A DNA stretch of 64,000 nucleotides from Leptolyngbya sp. BC1307. Lineage in GTDB: Bacteria; Cyanobacteriota; Cyanobacteriia; Phormidesmidales; Phormidesmidaceae. Below the pieces are notes generated by a model, which saw only the letters and a list, made by a program, of their open reading frames with translations, was not told the DNA's origin and made no database searches. This document shows positions 1 through 6,954 of this stretch, piece after piece (position 1 is the stretch's first letter; every line of letters starts with the position of its first letter). A program made the position numbers and the translations under genes. Location of the stretch: contig NZ_NRTA01000015.1 in assembly GCF_002286735.1 (NCBI RefSeq), positions 1-64,000 on the forward strand. Direction: 5' to 3'.

Positions 1-83
1 AACTGCCTTGCGTCATCGAGGTAAGCCTCATGCCACAACTCCACAATAGCCTGCTGCCAGGCGATTGAATAGGCATTCCTCAT
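1..83 (-). CDS. 5' end of an unidentified gene running off the left edge
   Basis: On the minus strand an ATG at 81-83 opens a frame that stays open to base 1 (27 codons, beginning MRNAYSIAWQQAIVELW). The fragment is hydrophilic with an amphipathic look, but it is too short to name a family. There is no convincing Shine-Dalgarno sequence before the ATG. From 84 to 361 I see no other gene, only a HIP1 octamer at 176-183. The call could be chance openness. Confidence 0.35.
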   Translation of the reverse strand, partial: MRNAYSIAWQQAIVELWHEAYLDDARQ

Positions 84-361
84 AATGAGAATTGCTGTAG
101 TTATTAAGACAGCAGACTGCACTATCTCCCTTCCGATTGAGAGAGTTATCTCCTGTGAAGGAAGAAGAGTGATAGGCGATCGCGGTAGTCTCATAGATGA
201 ATAGCGAAATAAATCAGCCAGCGTGATTCGGTAGCTTTGCCTACTAGCGCGGAGCCCTTTGAGGCTTTTCGTATGCGGTTGCTCTCATCCGCCAGGTGAT
301 AGGTATCAGGTCTGGAACGTTATTTGAGAGCCCCCTATAGACGACGATTAACCAGGAAACT

Positions 362-715
362 ATGAGTACACAGCCTATGCAAGCCGATAAAGTAACTGTC
401 AACGCCAGCCAAGCCAATACTGGCAAGTTGGGTCAAAAGCTACTGATCAGCGGCGACCTGATCGCCCTGCGCCTCTGGGACGAGCAGCCTGGCGATGGTG
501 AGGACAAGTCCGTTCATACCTGCGACTACGAAACCGTTGGCTACGTTATTGAAGGCCGCGCAGAGCTAACCCTAGCGAAAAAGACTATTGTTTTAGAGCC
601 GGGTGTCTCCTGGGTAGTGCCACAAGGCGCTGAGCATTCTTATCGCATTCTAGAGCCCTTTCGCGCTGTAGAAGCGACCCATCCCCCCGCTAGAGGCTAC
701 CGCGACGGCAAGTAG
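362..715 (+). CDS. Small cupin-domain protein
   Basis: A 117-residue protein, essentially one cupin beta-barrel. The second half has the cupin pattern: a conserved Gly-Tyr-Val-Ile-Glu-Gly-Arg-Ala stretch (about residues 60-67), then ELTLAKKTIVLEPGVSWVVPQGAEHSYR, whose P-x-G-x-x-H is cupin motif 2 (the His is a metal-ligand type residue). Such cupins bind metal or small ligands; substrate and reaction cannot be told from sequence. The ATG follows CCAGGAAACT, a reasonable ribosome site. It is followed after 45 bases by a baeRF gene on the same strand, so the two may be cotranscribed. Confidence 0.75.
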   Translation: MSTQPMQADKVTVNASQANTGKLGQKLLISGDLIALRLWDEQPGDGEDKSVHTCDYETVGYVIEGRAELTLAKKTIVLEPGVSWVVPQGAEHSYRILEPFRAVEATHPPARGYRDGK

Positions 716-760
716 ACTCTTCTCTCGCCTACGGCCCCATTGTCTCTTCAGAGGAACCTT

Positions 761-1933
761 ATGACACTGCTATCAAGAACAGAACTACAGTCGCTTTTAA
801 CTGGCCAAAAGCCGCCTTGTGTCTCTATTTACCTACCGACTCACAAAGCAGGCAGAGAGATTCGGCAAGACCCTATCCGTCTAAAAAATCAGCTGACTCG
901 GGCTGAAGAACTTTTAGGCCAAGCGGGTATTAATTCGACAAAAAGCCAGCAATTGCTCAAATCTGCCGCTGCTCTGTTAGAAGACCAAGACTTTTGGCAG
1001 CACCAAGAAAATGGTCTGGCCCTGTTTATCACATCAGAACAGCTGCGCTATTACCGCGTGCCGTTGGAGCTAGAAACGATGACGGTAGTGAGTGACCAGT
1101 TTCAGGTGAAGCCGTTGCTACCGCTAGTTACCGATGATGGACAATTTTATGTGCTTGCGGCTAGTCAGAACAAGGTAGCGCTATATCACGCGACTCGCGA
1201 CAGTGTGCAAGCCGTAGATTTGGGTGATACGCCTCTAAGTGAGGCGGTGGCTCTGCGTTATGACGACCCAGAAGAGTCTTTACAGGGGCACAGCAGCAAT
1301 CGCGGCGGTGGTCAAAGAACGTTTCACGGACAGGGCGGCGGCAAGGATTCCGAGAATTCCGATATTCTCAGGTTCTTTCACCTCGTGAGTGACGGTGTTG
1401 AAGACGTACTGGCCGGGCAGAATGTGCCGCTAGTGTTTATGGGTGTAGACTTTCTATTCCCGATTTACAAAGAGGCCAATAAGTACCCTCATCTGTTGGA
1501 TGAGGCGATCGCCTTTCAGCCCGACCAGCTCAGCCCCAAAGAAATCCGCGATCACGCGCTGAAAGCCGTAGAACCATATTTCACCGCCAGTCGCAAAGCC
1601 GTTGTCGAACAATACGGCAGCTTGAAAAACAATAGTCAGGCGACTGCTGACTTAGAGACTATCCTAACGGCTGCTCACGATGGTCAGGTAGACACACTTC
1701 TCATTGCCACAGACGCTCAGCGGTGGGGCAGTTTTGATGCCAAAGCACGCAAAGCAACTCTCTACGACGGGAAGACGGTTGAGAGTCAAGACCTAATTAA
1801 TATGGCCACTGTTTTGGCCCTGTTTACTGACGCTAAGGTATACGTGATAGACCGCGATGAAGTGCCCGAAAAGGCTGACGCTGCTGCGACGTTGCGCTAC
1901 CCCATTTTGGCCCCTGAGCTAGTCGGCGCGTAG
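761..1933 (+). CDS. baeRF-family protein (archaeal/eukaryotic release-factor-like domain)
   Basis: A 390-residue cytosolic protein. The N-terminus (LSRTELQSLLTGQKPPCVSIYLPTH, broken here by description only) has the Leu-rich entry and SIYLPTH segment seen in the bacterial relatives of the eRF1 release factor (baeRF families). A Gly-rich, charged stretch (about residues 180-200) is followed by the segment FFHLVSDGVEDVLAG, and the C-terminal third resembles an L7Ae/eRF1 domain-3 fold (VDTLLIATDAQRWG). Family members are of unproven function, suggested to act near ribosomes or in stress. The start is put at ATG 761 rather than the in-frame TTG 740, because AGAGGA lies 6-8 bases before the ATG. 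Confidence 0.7.
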   Translation: MTLLSRTELQSLLTGQKPPCVSIYLPTHKAGREIRQDPIRLKNQLTRAEELLGQAGINSTKSQQLLKSAAALLEDQDFWQHQENGLALFITSEQLRYYRVPLELETMTVVSDQFQVKPLLPLVTDDGQFYVLAASQNKVALYHATRDSVQAVDLGDTPLSEAVALRYDDPEESLQGHSSNRGGGQRTFHGQGGGKDSENSDILRFFHLVSDGVEDVLAGQNVPLVFMGVDFLFPIYKEANKYPHLLDEAIAFQPDQLSPKEIRDHALKAVEPYFTASRKAVVEQYGSLKNNSQATADLETILTAAHDGQVDTLLIATDAQRWGSFDAKARKATLYDGKTVESQDLINMATVLALFTDAKVYVIDRDEVPEKADAAATLRYPILAPELVGA

Positions 1934-1976
1934 GCCAAGGCAAGACGCTCTAAGCAAAGCAACTTAGACATACACG

Positions 1977-2007
1977 AGGACACTACTTCAAAAGCAGGTA
2001 GTGTCCT
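1977..2007. terminator. Perfect 10-bp inverted repeat between converging genes
   Basis: AGGACACTAC (1977-1986) and GTAGTGTCCT (1998-2007) pair perfectly around an 11-base loop and are followed by TTTGTTA on the plus strand. It lies between the stop of the baeRF gene and the stop of the converging TIR gene, as expected of a bidirectional intrinsic terminator. Confidence 0.75.
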
Positions 2008-2010
2008 TTG

Positions 2011-2544
2011 TTATCGAGGATAGTGTTGATTGGTCTGAGTGGCGCTGTTACCATCACCAACGACAATCTGACTATTATGGGCACTGCCGCCGATAGAGAT
2101 GTGGCGATCGCCCCTACCTGCCATCTGGCCCAGCTCTACAGACGACGGCTTGTCCGACCCGATCTGATGCAAATCTCGCACCAGCGACATCAGCCCCAGC
2201 GTATAGTCAGATTCGGCAGTGAGATCGTGATAGTGCAAACGGCTCAGCTCTTCTGGAATAGCGGACTCTGCTACCCGCAGCGGCAGTACTGGTTTCTCAA
2301 CCATTTGAGCCATTTCCCACTCCCACGCCACGTACTGGGAATCGGCTGCACTTGGTGTAAGCAGCACTAGCACCGCGTCAACCTGTCTGATAGCTGCCCT
2401 TAGCTGTTCTTTCCAGGCTTGCCCGCCCTGCATATTTTCAATATCTTGCCAGACCGTAAATCCGCTACGGTTCAATTCGGTGCGCAGCCGGGCAGCGGCA
2501 TTAGCACCGTCAGCGCGGGCGTAAGATAGAAATACCTGAGTCAT
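2011..2544 (-). CDS. TIR-domain protein with a C-terminal IGGSAHNSQIVVGDGN tail
   Basis: A 177-residue protein. Residues 1-125 are a TIR domain: QVFLSYARADG (box 1), GFTVWQDIENMQGGQAW, DAVLVLLTPSAADSQYVAWEWEMA with Glu75/Glu77 where the NADase glutamate of TIR enzymes lies, then KPVLPLR. Residues 148-166 carry a GG-x3-NSQIVVGDGN motif, a short repeat-like tail often found in cyanobacterial proteins next to TIR, CHAT or NACHT modules. The role may be signalling or NAD-cleaving defence, but no partner gene adjoins it. ATG 2544 is preferred over TTG 2565 because the TIR fold starts there. It is divergent from the next gene with 14 bases between the starts. Confidence 0.8.
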   Translation of the reverse strand: MTQVFLSYARADGANAAARLRTELNRSGFTVWQDIENMQGGQAWKEQLRAAIRQVDAVLVLLTPSAADSQYVAWEWEMAQMVEKPVLPLRVAESAIPEELSRLHYHDLTAESDYTLGLMSLVRDLHQIGSDKPSSVELGQMAGRGDRHISIGGSAHNSQIVVGDGNSATQTNQHYPR

Positions 2545-2558
2545 GAGAACCCCTGCTT

Positions 2559-3341
2559 TTGCCAACCGACTTGTTTACCTTACTCACCCCGCCAGGGCAG
2601 GTGCTGCCAATTGTAGCCAATTTGCCTCACAGCGGCCTACAGCTACCCCCGGATATTGCCAGGCAGTTCATTCCTGAGCAGCTGCGCCGCCTGCCTAACT
2701 CTGACTGGCATCTACAGCAACTCTATAGTTTTTTACCCAGCTTGGGTATCACCGTTTTGCAGGCTAACTACAGCCGGTACGTCGTCGATCTAAACCGGGC
2801 ACTAAAGCCACCTTTGTTCGGCTCTTTTTGGTCGGCGGTCGTGCCAGAGCAGACAGCGTTCAAGCAGCCTATCTACGTGCAGAAGCCTACTCCATCAGAA
2901 GTGCGATCGCGCATCGACCAGTTCTACCAGCCCTACCACCATCAGCTAACAGCCCTGCTCAACGAAAAAGTCGCCCAGTTCGGCAAAGTCTACCTGCTAG
3001 ATCTACACAGCTTTATGGGGCTGATTACCGATGATGTTTGTCTAGGCAATGCCAATGGCGAAAGCTGCTCAGCCGCTCTGATTGACCAGGCCGCTGATAG
3101 CTTCGCTCAGCAGACGTATCAGGTCGTCAAAAACAAAGTCTTTACCGGTGGCTTTATTACCCGGCACTACGGTCAGCAGCCCAACGTCGAGGCGTTACAG
3201 ATTGAGATTCGTTATCCCACCTATCTACCCGACGATCAGTTAGAGGTTGATAATATCCCGCAGTGGCAAGGGCCAAAGTTTGAACAGGCGCAGACTAAGC
3301 TCAAGCAGGTATTGGAGGCGATCGCTCTCATCTGCCGCTGA
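2559..3341 (+). CDS. N-formylglutamate amidohydrolase family protein
   Basis: A 260-residue hydrolase of the N-formylglutamate amidohydrolase family, which in histidine degradation releases formate from N-formylglutamate. Family landmarks: NLPHSGLQLP near the N-terminus (about 20-29), YSRYVVDLNR (about 74-83), YLLDLHSFMG (about 146-155) with the metal-binding Asp/His, and GGFITRHYGQQPNVEALQIEIR (about 198-218). The length is usual. No other hut genes lie nearby, so a general deformylase or amidase role is possible. The only start options are TTG 2559 or TTG 2571; an in-frame stop lies at 2544-2546. Confidence 0.82.
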   Translation: MPTDLFTLLTPPGQVLPIVANLPHSGLQLPPDIARQFIPEQLRRLPNSDWHLQQLYSFLPSLGITVLQANYSRYVVDLNRALKPPLFGSFWSAVVPEQTAFKQPIYVQKPTPSEVRSRIDQFYQPYHHQLTALLNEKVAQFGKVYLLDLHSFMGLITDDVCLGNANGESCSAALIDQAADSFAQQTYQVVKNKVFTGGFITRHYGQQPNVEALQIEIRYPTYLPDDQLEVDNIPQWQGPKFEQAQTKLKQVLEAIALICR

Positions 3342-3349
3342 AACGCCTG

Positions 3350-3967
3350 CTAAGAAAAAATCTGCGAAAGCGATCGCCCCTCAATCCACCCCCCAATCAG
3401 TCCGCTCAGTCCCCAACCCGTCATCCACCCCAGCGGCAGAGCCTCAATCGCTCCCGAAAGCTCCGGGCCCAGCGGCAATACCGTATGAGTTACAACCACA
3501 GCCGTTATCAAGCTGACTACAATAGCGATCGCCCCCGTCCAAATCCACTGCTTATACGGCGCAGTGCGTCTAGTCAGCGTCAGACATTGAATGCTGCTAC
3601 GAATCGCGCCTGCCAATAGAAACGCAGTAAGCAGTGTCGACAAGACAGTCACATCGTCCACCCAATTATTATTTGCCAGGTAGCTTGAGTCTAGATAGGC
3701 CCCTAGCAGCATCGCAAATAAGAACAAAACGGTAAATGCCAAGTAGCCGCCAACAACGGTTGCCAGTAGCCACTGCCAGGCCTTAGTCACATATCGCCGC
3801 AAGACTACCCACTGACCAATGCTTAGCCACAGCGGGCACAGAGCGGGCATAGCAACCGAGGCAGTCAGTAGCGCCACGCCGTCGCCGCTGCCCACTGAAT
3901 GACGAACCTCTGACCCAAGGGCTGAGTCATGATCATAAGCATCAGGGGTGAGGCAAAAGTCTAACAA
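3350..3967 (-). CDS. Membrane protein of unknown function
   Basis: A protein of up to 205 residues with four to five hydrophobic segments (about residues 30-55, 65-88, 105-122, 143-163, 178-197 of the longest form). The GQWVVLRR motif after the first segment is typical of cyanobacterial membrane proteins of unknown role, which repeat a GxxxGxxQWLVLR element. The longest frame starts at a TTG (3967); ATG 3850 would lose the first segment, so the true start is unsettled. It converges on the N-formylglutamate amidohydrolase with an 8-base gap. Confidence 0.5.
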   Translation of the reverse strand: MLDFCLTPDAYDHDSALGSEVRHSVGSGDGVALLTASVAMPALCPLWLSIGQWVVLRRYVTKAWQWLLATVVGGYLAFTVLFLFAMLLGAYLDSSYLANNNWVDDVTVLSTLLTAFLLAGAIRSSIQCLTLTRRTAPYKQWIWTGAIAIVVSLITAVVVTHTVLPLGPELSGAIEALPLGWMTGWGLSGLIGGWIEGRSLSQIFS

Positions 3968-4191
3968 GCAATTGTCGCCAGATCTGGCAACTTAAAAAGC
4001 ATAGAGCAAAAAACCGAATGTGCTTTTTAATGCAGCCACTTTTAGGCAATCACTCTGAGGCAAAAAACGTCAACCCTATGCACTGCTACTTTTTAGCATG
4101 ATTGTGATAAATCCCTGAGAAACAATTGACACACTGAAGAAAATGGTTGGACGCCAATTTTCATTTTCAGCAGTCGCCGCTTACCCAAAAA
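3968..4191. other. Intergenic AT-rich stretch
   Basis: No gene is seen between the membrane protein and the pilC terminator. An imperfect hairpin, GAAAATGGTTGG-ACG-CCAATTTTC (4142-4165 region), could be a second stop signal for the leftward pilus transcript. TTGACA at about 4125 has no matching -10 box at proper spacing. Confidence 0.4.
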
Positions 4192-4237
4192 AATGGCTGT
4201 TGCCGGTGTTGGGTGCGAACCCATGCCAGCAACAGCC
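4187..4237 (-). terminator. Intrinsic terminator after pilC
   Basis: On the minus strand GGCTGTTGCTGG (4226-4237) pairs with CCGGCAACAGCC (4195-4206), one mismatch, with a further TGGGT/ACCCA inner stem, and is followed by ATTTTTTT (4194-4187). This is a classical terminator for the leftward pilus gene cluster. Confidence 0.85.
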
Positions 4238-4295
4238 CTTCCATCTGACTAGACCCGTTCAGCGTGAGTAAAACGCAGCCTTACGAGTACTGACG

Positions 4296-5516
4296 CTAGC
4301 CCAAGTGATCCATCACTGAGAACATCGGCAGGTACATCGCCACCAGAATTGAACCCACCATCCCGCCTAGCACCACGATCATAATCGGCTCCATAATGCT
4401 GGTGAGTGCCTTCACCGCCTGCTCTACTTCGTCCTCATAAAAATCTGCTACCTTCATCAGCATCTGGTCGAGTTCACCCGTTTCTTCACCGATGCTGATC
4501 ATCTGAATCGCCATCACCGGAAACACGCCATGCTCTTGCAAGGCAATGCTGATCATCCCACCCGACTGAATCTCTGTTTGAGCCGAGTTGATAGCATTTG
4601 CAATCACCTGATTGCCCGACGTATCGCGAACAATTTCCAGCGCTGTCAAAATCGGCACCCCCGAACGCGACAGCGAACCAAAGGTACGGCAAAATCTGGC
4701 CGTTGCCGACTTCTGTGCTAAGTCACCAAATAGCGGCATTTTCAAGAAAAAGCCATCCATCGTCACCCGACCCACAGGCGTCTTGTAATACTGCTTATAG
4801 ACAAATACCAGTACGGCGATAACAGCAACCAGTCCTAAGCTGAGATACCAGGTACGCAGCATCTTACTAATAGCCATGAGCGCCTGGGTAAACAGCGGCA
4901 GCGGTGCGCCCAAATCATCAAAAATATCAGCAAAAATCGGCAGCAAAAACACCGTCATGCCGATAAAAATGGTGGTTGCTAAAAAGCCTACCGTCACTGG
5001 GTAAGCCATTGCTGACTTGATCTGGTTCTGTAACCGGTTGAGGTCTTCGAGCAGCTTTGCCAGCCGGTTTAATACTTCATCTAGTACACCGCCTACTTCA
5101 CCCGCTTGCACCATACTCACGTACAGATTGTCAAAGCACTTAGGATGCTTCCGCATAGAGTCAGATAGGCTAGTACCCTGCTGCACGTCGGCGTTGATGC
5201 CCATTAGGGCGGCCTTGAGCCGGGCGTTCGGGCACTGATCGGCCAAAATGCTAATGCCGCGTACCAGCGCCACCCCCGAGGAGACTAGCGCTGCAAACTG
5301 ACGCGAAAAGACCGCTTTATCCTTGACGGTGACACTCGTCATTGAGGTTTTGATATCAGCCATACTGAAGCTGAAGCCCACACTCTCTTTAATATCTTGA
5401 ATGTGCATCCCCTTCTGTGACATCAGGTTACGCGCATCAGAGGGTGAAGCTGCTTCTACTTTCTGGCGAATAGCTTTACCAGTATTATTCCGGCCAATGG
5501 CAACGTAGGTAGGCAT
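4296..5516 (-). CDS. pilC: Type IV pilus inner-membrane platform protein PilC
   Basis: A 406-residue member of the type II secretion F / PilC family, the inner-membrane platform on which the PilB and PilT motors act. After a short N-terminal cytosolic domain (MPTYVAIGRNNTGKAIRQ, about 1-60) come two repeated T2SSF domains (about 70-195 and 275-395), each ending in membrane segments (about 170-195, 220-240, 375-400). The motifs FSRQFAALVSSGV and the GEETGELDQML near the end are family hallmarks. It is third in the pilB-pilT-pilC order and is followed by a strong terminator. Length is normal. Confidence 0.95.
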   Translation of the reverse strand: MPTYVAIGRNNTGKAIRQKVEAASPSDARNLMSQKGMHIQDIKESVGFSFSMADIKTSMTSVTVKDKAVFSRQFAALVSSGVALVRGISILADQCPNARLKAALMGINADVQQGTSLSDSMRKHPKCFDNLYVSMVQAGEVGGVLDEVLNRLAKLLEDLNRLQNQIKSAMAYPVTVGFLATTIFIGMTVFLLPIFADIFDDLGAPLPLFTQALMAISKMLRTWYLSLGLVAVIAVLVFVYKQYYKTPVGRVTMDGFFLKMPLFGDLAQKSATARFCRTFGSLSRSGVPILTALEIVRDTSGNQVIANAINSAQTEIQSGGMISIALQEHGVFPVMAIQMISIGEETGELDQMLMKVADFYEDEVEQAVKALTSIMEPIMIVVLGGMVGSILVAMYLPMFSVMDHLG

Positions 5517-5613
5517 GGGGTTTCTCTCTTTTTTAGTGGCTGAAGTGTGAGTGGCTGAAAGGTTCTAAAAGGCGCAAAGTAGTTACACGCCTCACAATCG
5601 AAAGGCTATAGCG

Positions 5614-5688
5614 TCTGCCAAAGCAGAAGTCCGATTGGTTGTGGCTTCGACTACGCTCAGCCAGAGAAAGATTCTGGTTGCCGGACTT
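5614..5688. repeat. Structured intercistronic element between pilT and pilC
   Basis: The 190-base gap between pilC and pilT holds two nested palindromes: TCTGC-CAAA-GCAGA (5614-5627), then AAGTCCG (5627-5633) pairing with CGGACTT (5682-5688) around an inner TGGCT/AGCCA stem (5642-5646 and 5659-5663). The inner GGCTTCGACTACGCTCAGCC resembles a short palindrome that I recall as dispersed in many cyanobacterial genomes. It could stabilise or process the mRNA between the two genes. Confidence 0.5.
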
Positions 5689-5706
5689 ATGCTAAACACT
5701 GCAAAA

Positions 5707-6825
5707 TTACTGACGAGCGCCTGCTTTAGCCCCGGCCTTGGCAGCCCCTGGTTTATCGCCAATTAGCCGCTGTAGTTCTTCAGGGCGAGAAGTTTTAGCC
5801 ATCGCCGAGTCGAAACTAATTACGTTCTTTCTATAGAGGTCAGCCAGCGCCATTTCCAAAGTTTGCATAGACAGCCTTCCTCCTGTTTGAATTGCGCCGT
5901 AAATCTGAGCGGTTTTACCCTCGCGGATCATATTCGAGATGCCCGGTGTCACCACCATAATTTCTTGCGCCATCACTCGGCCAAATTCACCGGGTTTAGG
6001 ATTAGCTTTAGAGACTAGAGTTTGGCTCAATACTGCAACAAGTGAGTTAGAAAGCTGGACTCTAATCTGCTGATGTTGGTTGGGCGGGAAAACGTCTACA
6101 ATTCTGTCTACGGTCTGCGCCGCTGAGCTGGTGTGCAAAGTGCCAAATACGAGGTGACCGGTCTCTGCTGCCGAAATTGCTAGCGAAATGGTTTCTAGGT
6201 CACGCATCTCACCAACTAGAATAACGTCCGGGTCTTCTCGCAGCGCGCCTCTCAACGCATTGGAGAAACTTTTGGTGTCTTCTCCTACCTGCCGCTGGTG
6301 AATCAGGCTTTTGATGGGCTCATACACAAATTCAATCGGATCTTCTACCGTCAAGATGTGCTCTGCCCGGGTCAAGTTGATGTTGTTGATCATCGAAGCC
6401 AGCGTGGTTGTCTTCCCCGATCCCGTAGGGCCAGTCACCAGCACTAGCCCTCTAGGTTTCTCTGAGAGTTCGGTGACAATTGGCGGTAAGCACAGCACAT
6501 CCATGCTAGGAATTTTAGAGCTTAGCGCTCGCAAACAAGCCGCATAGGTGCCGCGATCTTTATACACGTTCACCCTAAATCGAGCTAATCCGCGTACCCC
6601 GTAAGAGCAATCTAGCTCCCAGGTTTGCTCTAAGATTTTTCGCTGCGAGTTGTTCAACATGCTAAAGATTAGCCGCTGGCACTGATCTGCCGACATCGCT
6701 GGGTGGTCGGTAGCCGTCAGATGACCGCTCACTCGAATATAAGGCGGGAGGCCGGTAGATAAGTGCAGGTCGGAGCCACCGCGCTCAATGACTTCTTCCA
6801 TCAAGTCTTCGATCATTAATTCCAT
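5707..6825 (-). CDS. pilT: Twitching motility ATPase PilT
   Basis: A 372-residue hexameric ATPase that drives pilus retraction at the inner membrane. An N-terminal PAS-like domain (GGSDLHLSTGLPP, about 17-28) precedes the RecA-like core with Walker A GPTGSGKT at 132-139, the Asp box (TVEDPIEF), Walker B-type DPDVILVGEMRD and His box (GHLVFGTLHTSSA). The AIRAGK-like signature of PilT reads MIREGKTAQIYGAI. A short basic Ala/Gly-rich tail ends the protein. It lies between pilB and pilC on the same strand. Confidence 0.95.
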   Translation of the reverse strand: MELMIEDLMEEVIERGGSDLHLSTGLPPYIRVSGHLTATDHPAMSADQCQRLIFSMLNNSQRKILEQTWELDCSYGVRGLARFRVNVYKDRGTYAACLRALSSKIPSMDVLCLPPIVTELSEKPRGLVLVTGPTGSGKTTTLASMINNINLTRAEHILTVEDPIEFVYEPIKSLIHQRQVGEDTKSFSNALRGALREDPDVILVGEMRDLETISLAISAAETGHLVFGTLHTSSAAQTVDRIVDVFPPNQHQQIRVQLSNSLVAVLSQTLVSKANPKPGEFGRVMAQEIMVVTPGISNMIREGKTAQIYGAIQTGGRLSMQTLEMALADLYRKNVISFDSAMAKTSRPEELQRLIGDKPGAAKAGAKAGARQ

Positions 6826-6954
6826 GAGATGTTTCCTCTAGTGAGTCGTTGTTGGGTTGTTGTTGAGTGAGCGTGTTGGCTGTTGCTGAAGGAAAAAGCT
6901 GGTGAAAGCTTTTGCAGTGTGAGATTAGCGACTTTGGGACACGGCGATCGCCCG

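Noticed and set aside
2008-2370. A 120-codon plus-strand frame opposite the TIR gene
   Set aside because: The TIR frame has clear domain motifs; this frame is its shadow.
4195-4237. Possible tRNA because of a T-loop-like GGGTTCGCACCC
   Set aside because: The stem pattern is one long hairpin with a U-run, i.e. a terminator; there is no anticodon arm or acceptor stem.
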